A stretch of 64,000 nucleotides of DNA from JBAZHE01 sp964547855. GTDB lineage: Bacteria; Patescibacteriota; Patescibacteriia; Patescibacteriales; WJLG01. Numbering within the stretch: position 1 is the stretch's first letter; each line of letters opens with the position of its first letter. The position numbers and the translations under genes were made by a program. The notes under the pieces are model-generated. The model made no database searches, was not told where the DNA came from, and saw only the letters and a list, made by a program, of their open reading frames with translations. The stretch spans positions 1 through 64,000 of the forward strand of contig CAZJPG010000006.1 in assembly GCA_964547855.1 (NCBI GenBank). Reading direction: 5' to 3'. Below are positions 42,062 to 51,486 of the stretch, one piece after another.

Positions 42062-44713
42062 ATGCTTGAAGAGAGAGATGATTCGGAACAAAAAATTCCT
42101 CAGCCTACTATGGGTAGGGTCATTGACTTGAGGAAAGCCGCATCAGAATGTGAAAAAAATAAAGACGCTAATAGTCTTATTTCCGGAAAAAGGAAACTAA
42201 GGCTGTTTTGGCTTAAAAAGAAAGATACTCCTAATTTTTTAAAACCATACTTAACGAAAGAAAAAGAGCAGGAATTCATAGAGCAGGAAATGATGCGCGA
42301 CTACCTGGAAGAGATAGAGGAGGAGAAAAAGAAAGATTCGTTGTCGTCTTTTTTTAAATTCGTCTCCGGAATAGCAAAAGCCCCTCAAATGCCGCTTTTT
42401 ATTCTTGGGTTGTTGTGGAGGATTTTCTCCGTATTCAATCATGACAAGCCTAAAAAAGGCGATCCAGACAGGCTCGTACTAACGATTAAGCCAATTAAGG
42501 AAGGACCATCCAAAAGTTCTGCAATTTTAGATTTGCTAGCTTTTTTATTTTCTTGGCCAAAATTAATAATAAGATTCATCTCTGGCAGGACGACAGAGGA
42601 TTATCTTTATCAAAGAGTTTTACTCGATGAAATGGCCAAGAAAAGAATTAGCCCTTTTAGGCGTCTTTTGCCGTTCATGGTTATAATCTTGGTGGTTATG
42701 CTGCCGATCAAAGCCATGAGCTACTATAGAATAGTCGATTTTAATGATTTAAAAGGTAGGGTATTGGGCGCTTCAGAAAGTGCTGTCGGCGACATAGGTT
42801 CAGCTGCTAACATGGCATCATCCCTTGATTTTTATGGGGCGGCCCAGCAGCTGTCTTCGGCTAAAAACGGGTTTACGCAAGCTAAATCTGAATTGGAAAA
42901 AGTCAATTCTTTGCTATTGGAAATAGGCAAGCTAGCACCAAATAAGAAGATCCGTCTAGCTTCATATGGTAAGGATTTTTTGTCGGCTGGCGAAACAGCT
43001 TCATCTTTGGGGCAAAATATGTTTTTAGCGGCCGGAGCTTTCTCTTCTGGGAGCGGCAAGGACTTACCAGCAATGATCGATGAGTTTTTAGTTTATGAAA
43101 AGGCCGCAATTTCCGATGCCGTCGATTTATCCGACATAATGAAAAAAATAGATCCAGCTGTTTTGCCAGACGATCGCCAGGGTCAATTCAATGAACTTAA
43201 AACTAGCGTAGACGACCTTGTAGTAATGCTATCAAGCGCCTCTGATATAATGGAAAAGGCTAAAATATTCATTGGATCAAAAGAAGACAAGCGTTATCTT
43301 TTGGTCTTTGAAAATAATAGCGAAATAAGGGCGTCCGGTGGTTTTGTCGGCAGCTTTGCCTTGGTAGACATCTCTAGGGGCAAGATAAAGAATATCGAGG
43401 TTCCTGGTGGTGGCAGTTATGACACAGAAGGAGGATTGACCGAGTTCGTAACCGCCCCAGAACCACTTTGGCTCGTTAACCCTCTTTGGCATTTCTGGGA
43501 CGCTAATTGGTGGCCAGACTGGAAGAAAAGCGCCGAGAAGCTCGAGTGGTTCTATGGAAAAAGCGGTGGGCCTAGCGTTGATGGCGTAATAGCCTTCACT
43601 CCAAGCATGCTTGAAAAAATTCTTGAGGTAATTGGTCCTATCGATATGACTGAAAAATATGGAATGGTTATCGATTCCGATAATCTTTGGATCAATTTGC
43701 GCGATGTGATAGAGAAAGAAAAAGAAGATGAAATTTCCCAGGACATGTCCGGAAAAGAACCGAAAAAGATCATTGGCGATCTTTTATCGAAAATAGCCGA
43801 AGAGATGCCAAGGCGTATAAACAAAGACAATTTACCAGATCTCATATCTTCAATAAACGACAGCTTGAACGATAAGCAGATGCTTTTCTATTTTAACGAT
43901 AAGTCATTGCAAGATGAGGCGGAAAAAAGAAATTGGGCCGGTAGGATCAAAGACACTTCAAAGGACTATCTGTTCGTCGTTAACACTAATATTGCTGGAG
44001 GTAAAAGCGATGGCAAGATGAAGGAAGAGATAACGCACAAAGCAGAAGTATCGGACGATGGCTCTGTTATAGACACCGTAACTATTAAAAAAACGCACAC
44101 AGGCGTTGATGGTGAGCCGTATTTTGGCGTTAGAAACGTTAATTGGCTAAGAGTCTATGTGCCAATGGGAAGCAAGTTGCTCGAAGCCGATGGTTTCAGG
44201 GGGCCTGATCCGATATATTTCGACTATCCAGATAATGACTGGAAACAGGACATTGACGTGGCTTCGGAAGAAGGTAGCAACGCAACCATCGACACCAAGA
44301 ACATGAACACTAAGATATACCAAGAATCTGGCAAAACGGTTTTTGCTAACTGGGTGATGGTCGACCCAGGCAAAGAAGTGACTATAACTTTGAAATATAA
44401 ACTGCCTTTCAAGCTAGAAAAGAGAACGCTTGGTCCAGAAGCTAAAAATTCCATAGATAGATTTTTTGAAAGATTCACTAAGATGAAGAAAAAGGATCTT
44501 TATGTTTATTCGTTGCTTGTTCAAAAACAGCCTGGAATGAGATTTTCTTCAGTGTCGTCGTCGCTAAAAACTTCAGATCTGTTCAATGTCGTTTGGAGGT
44601 ATCCAGCTGAAATATCAGATACTAATCCAGAATTATCAACTGATCTTGATAGTGATAAATATTGGGCAGTCTTATTAGAGAAGGCTAATCCTTTAAACGA
44701 TCAAAATCAATAG
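42062..44713 (+). CDS. DUF4012 membrane protein
   Basis: 883 aa. A charged cytoplasmic N region with coiled-coil-like Glu/Lys stretches, a hydrophobic patch, then a clear membrane segment (LLPFMVIILVVMLPIKAM, ~residue 205). The DUF4012 domain follows (RYLLVFENNSEIRASGGFVGSFALV), then a long extracytoplasmic region (KIYQESGKTVFANWVMVDPG). The family is common in CPR and Actinobacteria beside polysaccharide genes; its role is unknown but the context suggests glycan or surface-layer attachment. Five bases to the next gene. Confidence 0.87.
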   Translation: MLEERDDSEQKIPQPTMGRVIDLRKAASECEKNKDANSLISGKRKLRLFWLKKKDTPNFLKPYLTKEKEQEFIEQEMMRDYLEEIEEEKKKDSLSSFFKFVSGIAKAPQMPLFILGLLWRIFSVFNHDKPKKGDPDRLVLTIKPIKEGPSKSSAILDLLAFLFSWPKLIIRFISGRTTEDYLYQRVLLDEMAKKRISPFRRLLPFMVIILVVMLPIKAMSYYRIVDFNDLKGRVLGASESAVGDIGSAANMASSLDFYGAAQQLSSAKNGFTQAKSELEKVNSLLLEIGKLAPNKKIRLASYGKDFLSAGETASSLGQNMFLAAGAFSSGSGKDLPAMIDEFLVYEKAAISDAVDLSDIMKKIDPAVLPDDRQGQFNELKTSVDDLVVMLSSASDIMEKAKIFIGSKEDKRYLLVFENNSEIRASGGFVGSFALVDISRGKIKNIEVPGGGSYDTEGGLTEFVTAPEPLWLVNPLWHFWDANWWPDWKKSAEKLEWFYGKSGGPSVDGVIAFTPSMLEKILEVIGPIDMTEKYGMVIDSDNLWINLRDVIEKEKEDEISQDMSGKEPKKIIGDLLSKIAEEMPRRINKDNLPDLISSINDSLNDKQMLFYFNDKSLQDEAEKRNWAGRIKDTSKDYLFVVNTNIAGGKSDGKMKEEITHKAEVSDDGSVIDTVTIKKTHTGVDGEPYFGVRNVNWLRVYVPMGSKLLEADGFRGPDPIYFDYPDNDWKQDIDVASEEGSNATIDTKNMNTKIYQESGKTVFANWVMVDPGKEVTITLKYKLPFKLEKRTLGPEAKNSIDRFFERFTKMKKKDLYVYSLLVQKQPGMRFSSVSSSLKTSDLFNVVWRYPAEISDTNPELSTDLDSDKYWAVLLEKANPLNDQNQ

Positions 44714-44717
44714 ACCT

Positions 44718-46700
44718 ATGCCAAATAAAGTCAAAGTCGAATTCAACGACAAAGAAAGGGAGGTGCTTTCCAAAAAACTTTCAGAAAGGCGCGATCGTTT
44801 GCGCCATGAAATGGAAGACAGGCGCGAAGCCGAAATAGAAAAAAGCCTTTCTGAAATATATCGCGATGACGATGGGAAAAAGATAGACGTCAATCGCATG
44901 AAGATAAAAAGGCGCCAAGGCTTTCTTTTCTGGTTCTTCAACGCTTTGGTCATTGGCTTGATAGCAGTGGTTGTCAGTATCGGCATCTATTATTATTTTG
45001 TTTATGGCAACGAAGCTGATTCATCGTCTTTAAAATTAGAGATAGAGTGCCCATCTTCAGTGGCGGCAGGGGAAGAGTTTACTTATAAAATAAAATACAA
45101 TAATCCTGAATATGTCGCTTTGAAAAATGTTTCTTTGTCCCTGACGAATTCTGATAATTTTATAGTCGTAGATACTGAACCGAAAATAATAGGCGAGGCT
45201 AAGACTTGGGATCTAGGGCGTATAGATGCCAGAAGCAGCGGAGAAGTAACGGTTAAGGGTAAAATAATCGATAAAGCTAAGGCGTCATCGGTCATGTTGG
45301 CAGAAATGACCTATATGCCTGAAAATTTCTCCAGCGAGTTCAAGAAAGAGACATCAGCCACTACACTAGTTCGCGATGTCGGTTTTGATGTTAGTGCTGA
45401 TTATTCCAATACTGCTTTGGTCAATCAACAGGGCGAGATAAAGTTGAATTTTAAACCACTCGATGGTAACAACTTCCAAGAGTTTATTATTGCCATTGAG
45501 AAAAGCGATAATATCGATATCAAGAATACCATAGTTAGCGGTCGCAGGCCGAATGAAAAAATTCCGACTGGCTCATTTAAGGTAGATAATATAAAAGACG
45601 TTAATAATTCCTGGCTCGCCTCAGGACTTAATAATAACGAAAGTTTTGAAATAATTTATAAAACAAAAGAAAAGGTCAATGACAAAGAGAATATAAAAGT
45701 CTATCTTAAACAGGATATTGGCGGTAAGAAATATATCTTTTGGGAGAAGGATATTTCTTTGGATGTCATGAATAGCGACCTTAATTTGAATTTGATAATG
45801 AATGGTTCGCAGTCTAATAAACCGGTTAATTTTGGCGATACTCTTAATTACTCGATAGCTTATTCTAACAAAGGCGAAACTGCCATGAAGGACGTGGTGA
45901 TCATGGCTGTTTTGGATAGTGATTTTGTCGATTGGGCGTCACTTAAAGATAAAAATAATGGTTCAGAAAAAGGGAATACGATAGTTTGGACGAAAAACGA
46001 AATACCAGCATTAGAGGAGGTGGGGGTCGATAAGGGTGGATCAATAGACTTCTCTGTTAATGTTTTACCATTTTCCGAGAATGATCTTTCTAAAGATTTT
46101 CAAATAAAGGCCTTTGCTCAATACAATATAGGATCATTAGCCGGAGAGGGTGGGTCTTCAACTGTGCCAGCTGAAGATCAAGATAGCCGCAGTAATACTA
46201 TAATTAGCCTTATTAATAGCGATATGAGTTTCCGTGAGGAGTTGAGATACTTTGATGAGAATAACCTTCCAGTTGGCAATGGTCCTTTGCCACCAAAGGT
46301 CGGCGAAACTACAAGTTTCAAGGCTTATTGGAATATTGGAAATAATTTGCACGACCTGAATGAGTTGAGCGTCGAAACTACGTTGCCAGAAGGCGTAGAA
46401 TGGGACGATCATAATCGCACTTCTGTTGGTACTATTACTTATGATGAGGCACAGAGAAAGGTTGTCTGGCAAATCGGGAGATTGCCAATAACTGTTTTTA
46501 GAGCAGACGCTGAATTTAATGTCTCCTTTACACCTAAAGAGGACGATCGCAATCGAATAGTTGTTCTACTACCTGGAGCTGATGTTAAGGCGGTCGATTC
46601 TAAAACAGGATCGTCCATTGAAAAGAATGGACAACCTAAAACAACAAAACTAGACGATGATGAGATAGCTAATATGTCATCGGATGGCAGAATAAGATAA
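44718..46700 (+). CDS. DUF11-type repeat surface protein
   Basis: 660 aa. A basic cytoplasmic N terminus (~70 residues, strongly helical), one membrane segment (FFNALVIGLIAVVVSIGIYYYF), then several beta-sandwich domains of DUF11/CARDB type (SVAAGEEFTYKIKYNNPEYVAL; FGDTLNYSIAYSNKGETAMKDV; KVGETTSFKAYWNIG). No enzymatic motif. Anchored outside the cell with repeats projecting outward. Translationally close to DUF4012 before it and the giant protein after it. Confidence 0.82.
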   Translation: MPNKVKVEFNDKEREVLSKKLSERRDRLRHEMEDRREAEIEKSLSEIYRDDDGKKIDVNRMKIKRRQGFLFWFFNALVIGLIAVVVSIGIYYYFVYGNEADSSSLKLEIECPSSVAAGEEFTYKIKYNNPEYVALKNVSLSLTNSDNFIVVDTEPKIIGEAKTWDLGRIDARSSGEVTVKGKIIDKAKASSVMLAEMTYMPENFSSEFKKETSATTLVRDVGFDVSADYSNTALVNQQGEIKLNFKPLDGNNFQEFIIAIEKSDNIDIKNTIVSGRRPNEKIPTGSFKVDNIKDVNNSWLASGLNNNESFEIIYKTKEKVNDKENIKVYLKQDIGGKKYIFWEKDISLDVMNSDLNLNLIMNGSQSNKPVNFGDTLNYSIAYSNKGETAMKDVVIMAVLDSDFVDWASLKDKNNGSEKGNTIVWTKNEIPALEEVGVDKGGSIDFSVNVLPFSENDLSKDFQIKAFAQYNIGSLAGEGGSSTVPAEDQDSRSNTIISLINSDMSFREELRYFDENNLPVGNGPLPPKVGETTSFKAYWNIGNNLHDLNELSVETTLPEGVEWDDHNRTSVGTITYDEAQRKVVWQIGRLPITVFRADAEFNVSFTPKEDDRNRIVVLLPGADVKAVDSKTGSSIEKNGQPKTTKLDDDEIANMSSDGRIR

Positions 46701-46722
46701 GATCTATAATAAACACCAATAT

Positions 46723-49700
46723 ATGACAAGGGGGAGTGAAAAAGTAACGCGAAAGGTTTTTGCTTTATTGTTCCTGTCTTTTGTTTTTCTTTTCTTGCCG
46801 TGTTTGTTTTCCGTTCACACGGCCTTTTCTCAAACCGGCGACGCCATCGCCGTCCGCGTTCTGCCTAATCCGGAGCACTATTCTCCGATGACTTGGTACC
46901 AGAAGCAAGGATTCAAAGGTAGTCCAATACCGATAAAGGTAGATGGCTACGAGGCCGTCCGTGACGGCCGCACCGTCTACGTCAATGTGGCCAATGTTGC
47001 CGGCAGCGATCTCTACACGAACATCTATTTGATCTCATATAATCAGGACGCTACTCCTGAGACTTTGTCTATATTCGATAATATATTGTCCAAATGGCGT
47101 TTTAACAGCAATTTGACCACTCCAGGAAAATGTTCCGACGAGGTTAACGGTACGGCTAGTGATGCCAAGACCTGTCTTGCCGATTCAGATTGTCCAAGCG
47201 GATTATTCTGCGACAGCGAGAAGGCCAGATTGGTACGCGATATCAAGCGTTTAGGCGACGTCGTCGATCTTCGCGAAAAAGTGGAGGAGTATGCCAAGAA
47301 ATATGGTAAATACCCGGTTTTGTCAGCTGGTACATATCTTCCTGGTATAACTGTCTCGACTTGGCCATCATGGAACACTGAATTGGCCAATGCCCTAGGA
47401 ACGCAACCTCCGATCGATCCGGTCAACAAACTCGGCAAGTGCGATTCTAGTTATGATCCGACTACTTGCTGGAACGATCAAGCCAAGAGTTTTGCCGACT
47501 CCGACCCAATAGACCCGTCGATCAACCTGCCGGCATCCAGCAGTGCTTTCATATATCAAGTACTCGACAATGGCGAGAGCTACAATGCTTGCGCCTATAT
47601 GGAGTCAGGACTATTGGTTGATGGCTCTCTTGGAGCCTGTCGCGGCAGCTACAATGCCAATCAGCCTCCGACCGTGGATTGCGGCAGTTTGATGGCCATC
47701 GTCGGTCAGCCGTTCGAGGGATATATTACTGCTCATGACGTCGATGACGCCAATGTCACTCTCGTGGTCATGTCATACCCGACTTCATTCTCGATCGAAT
47801 CGGCTGGAAGCAATGCGTCCAAACATATCTATTCTTCATCCGTTTCTGCTCCTGGAACATATACATTCTCTGGTTATGCCATCGACGAACATAGCAATTA
47901 TGGATTCTTCAATTGTTCGGTCAATGCCCAGGACGAGGCTTTCATTACCTACCCAGTGGCTAATCAGCGCGTATTGGTCGGCAAGCCGATCAACTTTTCC
48001 GTCTATGTGAACCATTCTGAGGATGATTACAGTGGATTGTCATATAATTTTTCCGAGGACCTTAGTCGTCGTTCTATATCCTGCAACAGTGGTACTCCGA
48101 TCAGACTAAGCGATGGTCGCTACAAGTGCGACATATCTTTCACTTTAACCTCGCCTTCGACCCTTGGCTTCACGGTCAATGCCACGAATGGCTCTGGTGA
48201 TACTTCCACCTCGCAGCATTTCACCGTCGAGGCCTACAACAACCCGCCAGTGATGAACGCTCTCAAGTGCGACAATCTGGTTCGCGTCAGCCGCTACCCC
48301 AGTGGCGGGGCTCCTGGGCATTACGACTATTCCTGCAAACTGTCAGCCGTCGATCCGGACGGACATCGCATATCCTCATTCCATGTTGATCCGACGCCTC
48401 CCGGCATGACCGTCTATCTCAACCCCGACGGAACCGGTTCATTGGCCGGCTTCCCTAGCACTATCTCGACCGCCGGCAATTACAAGATATCGATATCGGC
48501 CACCGACGAATTCGGTGCTACCGGCGACTCTGTCACCCTACCGCTCAAAATCGCCGATTTTTGCGGCGACGAGCAGAAACAGACCCCTAATATGGAAGGC
48601 AAGGGAGGGCCGCGCGACGATGGTTTCGAGGACTGCGACGACCACAACGGCACGCCTTGGCCATATCAATCCAACATCTCTTGGCAATATGGCTGCAACT
48701 CTTCGACCTGCACCTCGCTCCATGACGGTTGGTGCGGAGACGAGGTGGCGCAGGACGGCTTGTCGTCATTGCTAGGAGTAGAGGAGTCAGAGATTGTCGA
48801 TGGAACGAACAGAATCTACACTCACTACCCAGCTAATTACGGAGAGCAGTGCGATGATGGCAACAATATCAATGGCGATGGTTGCAACACTTATGTCTCG
48901 GGAGTAGCTTCTTGTAAATGGCAGTGCGGAGATGGCACGACGAATGATGGCTTGCATACTTATTTTCCTGAAGGCTTTGAAAACATCGATTTACCCCTTT
49001 GGGGCAGAAAAACCTATTACCACTCAGTAGACACTTCCAATAATTCGGTCGGCCAAGTGGAAGAGTGTGATGATGGCAATACGATCGATGGTGATGGTTG
49101 TAATACGTTTTCGGCCAATTGTCGTTTTGTCTGTGGTGATGGTCGCTTGAATACCGACAAAGACGAACAATGCGAAGTCGTACGTAGAGATGCCAATACC
49201 GCCGAAGAATTGGATGGCAGGACATGTAAAAATTTTTACGGACCAATTTCCGGAAGGGCTTGGGAAGGCGGAAGCTTGCATTGCACAGCTTCAAGTTGTA
49301 GATATGACACCGGTCATTGTGTTTATTACGACGATGTTAGTGGGCATGTCGGGCAAGCCTTGAATGGATCGCCAGCTAGGAATGTTTTAGTATCTATCAC
49401 TTATGACGGCGTAACGTACTCCGCTCAATCGGACGCTAACGGATATTTTACTATTAAAAATGTCCCACATCGCGCACCAACTACTCACACAATAGTAACT
49501 TCCGGCGGCGATTGTTCTTATGCGGACAGATCGAAAAGTGGCACCACTAATTGTTTAGGTACAAGTGAAACAAGGGTCATGAACGGTCCGATCACTTATA
49601 ATCCTTCTGGTGGTCCTAATATTGAGCTTTATGTGTTTCCAAGCGATTGGTCTGGGCAATATGCCTTTGTTTTGAGTTGGAACGGACCAAAAGACCTTGA

Positions 49701-50841
49701 TGCTCACTTAAAATATGGCTCCAATCACGTTTATTACCAAGCCAGAACAGCGCCGGGTGCATCCTTGGACTGGGATGACCTAACCACTAATGGACACGAA
49801 GTTATTTCACTCTCTAGTTGGGAAGTCGGTCAAGATTATTATTTGTATGTCCATAATTACGGACATGAGTTTAGTGGCGGAGGTGCATTCAATAACCAAG
49901 TCAATGTTAAATATTTCAATCGAACCGGCAGTGGGACGTATTTAATAGGACAGAGTAATTATGGTTGCTCTAATACCTCGCAGAATTATTGGGAAACTTT
50001 AGCTTTTACTGGTATGGCTGGGACCATACAACCGATCACACAGATAGGTTCTTGTGGAGACGGTACTACGGTCACCATTACTGGAACGGTGATAAATGCT
50101 CTAACTGGAGATGTTATTTCTGGAGCAAAGGCATCACTCGAATACACTAATAAGGAGGGTAAGAATTACGAGGCTTTTTCCGATGCAAATGGTGTTTTCA
50201 CGATCGCTAATATTCCGAACCGTGATTTAATAGGTGTGACGAAAAAAATGGTTGTATCGGCAACTGGCTTTAGGGATACTTCCGAGGACTTAAGTCTGTC
50301 TGTCTCAGGACCAAACAAGGAATATTATTTATTCCCCAGTGGCTGGAATGGACAATTCGCCATTGTTTTAAATTGGAACACACCACCTCTAGACCTTGAT
50401 GCGCATCTTAAATTCAGCACCTGCGACATTAGTTATAGCAATAAGGGGGTGATGTGCTCTGGTCTAATGCTTGACCGAGATGACCAAAACTCAACTTCAC
50501 AAACGCCACCTGACAACAATCTAAACAAGGGGCAAGAGACTATAAGTATGTACACTACTTATGTCGCTCCTGGTGGTGAAGCTCTGAATTTATACAATTA
50601 CTACGTCTATAATTATAGTGGTGGAACCTTTCCAAATACAGCTACTGTCAGGCTATTCTACCTGAATAATCTTGGTAAGGCTGAATTGCTTAGAGAGTGT
50701 AAGGCTTCTAATCATGCGGAAAGATACTGGAGTGTCTTTAAATTCTATGCCTCATTCGGTGAACCAAGTAATAGTTTTTATAACTTAACCGGACGAAATA
50801 GTATTATTTGTCAGGATGTTTATAGCTCGACCGTTCCTTGA
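46723..50841 (+). CDS. Giant secreted surface protein A
   Basis: 1372 aa. A signal peptide ends near AFSQ and the mature part begins TGDAIAV. Residues ~38-680 form a shared module also found in protein B: a pseudopilin-like segment (LREKVEEYAKKYGKYPVL), Ig/cadherin-like repeats, and a Cys-rich start (DFCGDEQKQTPN). Then come DUF4215-like Cys repeats (CDDGNNINGDGCNT, CDDGNTIDGDGCNT). Two tandem modules follow, each a carboxypeptidase-regulatory-like domain (SDANGYFTIKNVP; SDANGVFTIANIP) plus a YfaP-like LSWNGPKDLDAHL/LNWNTPPLDLDAHL domain. No C-terminal anchor is visible. DNA is richer in C/G-ending codons in the shared module than in its tail. Confidence 0.82.
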   Translation: MTRGSEKVTRKVFALLFLSFVFLFLPCLFSVHTAFSQTGDAIAVRVLPNPEHYSPMTWYQKQGFKGSPIPIKVDGYEAVRDGRTVYVNVANVAGSDLYTNIYLISYNQDATPETLSIFDNILSKWRFNSNLTTPGKCSDEVNGTASDAKTCLADSDCPSGLFCDSEKARLVRDIKRLGDVVDLREKVEEYAKKYGKYPVLSAGTYLPGITVSTWPSWNTELANALGTQPPIDPVNKLGKCDSSYDPTTCWNDQAKSFADSDPIDPSINLPASSSAFIYQVLDNGESYNACAYMESGLLVDGSLGACRGSYNANQPPTVDCGSLMAIVGQPFEGYITAHDVDDANVTLVVMSYPTSFSIESAGSNASKHIYSSSVSAPGTYTFSGYAIDEHSNYGFFNCSVNAQDEAFITYPVANQRVLVGKPINFSVYVNHSEDDYSGLSYNFSEDLSRRSISCNSGTPIRLSDGRYKCDISFTLTSPSTLGFTVNATNGSGDTSTSQHFTVEAYNNPPVMNALKCDNLVRVSRYPSGGAPGHYDYSCKLSAVDPDGHRISSFHVDPTPPGMTVYLNPDGTGSLAGFPSTISTAGNYKISISATDEFGATGDSVTLPLKIADFCGDEQKQTPNMEGKGGPRDDGFEDCDDHNGTPWPYQSNISWQYGCNSSTCTSLHDGWCGDEVAQDGLSSLLGVEESEIVDGTNRIYTHYPANYGEQCDDGNNINGDGCNTYVSGVASCKWQCGDGTTNDGLHTYFPEGFENIDLPLWGRKTYYHSVDTSNNSVGQVEECDDGNTIDGDGCNTFSANCRFVCGDGRLNTDKDEQCEVVRRDANTAEELDGRTCKNFYGPISGRAWEGGSLHCTASSCRYDTGHCVYYDDVSGHVGQALNGSPARNVLVSITYDGVTYSAQSDANGYFTIKNVPHRAPTTHTIVTSGGDCSYADRSKSGTTNCLGTSETRVMNGPITYNPSGGPNIELYVFPSDWSGQYAFVLSWNGPKDLDAHLKYGSNHVYYQARTAPGASLDWDDLTTNGHEVISLSSWEVGQDYYLYVHNYGHEFSGGGAFNNQVNVKYFNRTGSGTYLIGQSNYGCSNTSQNYWETLAFTGMAGTIQPITQIGSCGDGTTVTITGTVINALTGDVISGAKASLEYTNKEGKNYEAFSDANGVFTIANIPNRDLIGVTKKMVVSATGFRDTSEDLSLSVSGPNKEYYLFPSGWNGQFAIVLNWNTPPLDLDAHLKFSTCDISYSNKGVMCSGLMLDRDDQNSTSQTPPDNNLNKGQETISMYTTYVAPGGEALNLYNYYVYNYSGGTFPNTATVRLFYLNNLGKAELLRECKASNHAERYWSVFKFYASFGEPSNSFYNLTGRNSIICQDVYSSTVP
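46829..48765 (+). repeat. Long direct repeat, copy in protein A
   Basis: Matches 51584-53511 (offset 4755 at the start). No difference was seen over about 1.28 kb (46829 to ~48104). Scattered, mostly synonymous changes then grow to ~48510 and fall again up to GAGGTGGCGCA, after which the sequences are unrelated. The left edge is at the signal-peptide junction. Confidence 0.93.
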
Positions 50842-50862
50842 TTTATTTAAAACAATAAAAAT

Positions 50863-51405
50863 ATGGAAAATCAATACAATCTTCCAGAAAAAACAACACC
50901 TAAACAGAGCTTATTTATTTGGGTTTCAGCCGTTGTTGTATTACTTGTCGTTGTTTTTTTCATAGCTCTTAGCATTGGCTTGAAGTTAGGAGCTTCAAAA
51001 AATCAAAAAGAGGCTGGTAATCAGCCAGCAAACAAAAATGGGGTGGATCAAGCGATCGAAAACGTTGTTATCCCTGGTAACAACAATGGCGATAGCAATG
51101 CTATGGGCCATGATGCCTCCGGAAACGAATCTGAAGCTACGTTAGACGAAAGAAAAAGTTTGGGCGTTTTAGATTTTCAAAAAATAAAAGTCATACGACG
51201 CAATGATCAGGGAAAGATTTTATCATATACCATAGAACTTGATTCAAAAGATTCTGATAACGACGGCATACCAGACGAAAAAGAACTTGAATATGGTACA
51301 GACCCAAATAAAGTCGATACAGACGGCGATGGGATCTCGGATTATCAAGAGTTGACCATGAAAACTGATCCAAAAGTTAAAAACGACTTCGAAATAAAAA
51401 AATAA
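50863..51405 (+). CDS. Membrane-anchored protein with calcium-binding-type repeats
   Basis: 180 aa. One membrane segment (FIWVSAVVVLLVVVFFIALSI, residues ~20-42), a low-complexity Asn/Gly/Ala linker, and a C-terminal pair of thrombospondin-type-3/EF-like loops (DSDNDGIPDEKELEYGTDP, DTDGDGISDYQELTMKTDP). Such loops bind Ca2+ and stiffen surface proteins. It lies 21 bases after protein A and probably shares its transcript. Confidence 0.82.
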   Translation: MENQYNLPEKTTPKQSLFIWVSAVVVLLVVVFFIALSIGLKLGASKNQKEAGNQPANKNGVDQAIENVVIPGNNNGDSNAMGHDASGNESEATLDERKSLGVLDFQKIKVIRRNDQGKILSYTIELDSKDSDNDGIPDEKELEYGTDPNKVDTDGDGISDYQELTMKTDPKVKNDFEIKK

Positions 51406-51427
51406 TTTTTCGATTCGACGTTTTTTG

Positions 51428-51436
51428 TGTTATAAT
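51428..51436 (+). promoter_or_regulatory. Extended -10 promoter before protein B
   Basis: TGTTATAAT about 50 bases upstream of ATG 51487, giving a leader of roughly 44 nt. Protein B therefore seems to have its own promoter inside the locus. Confidence 0.65.
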
Positions 51437-51486
51437 ATGAGTTGCGAACGATAGATACGAATTTTTGCTTTTAACAAAAATAAAAT

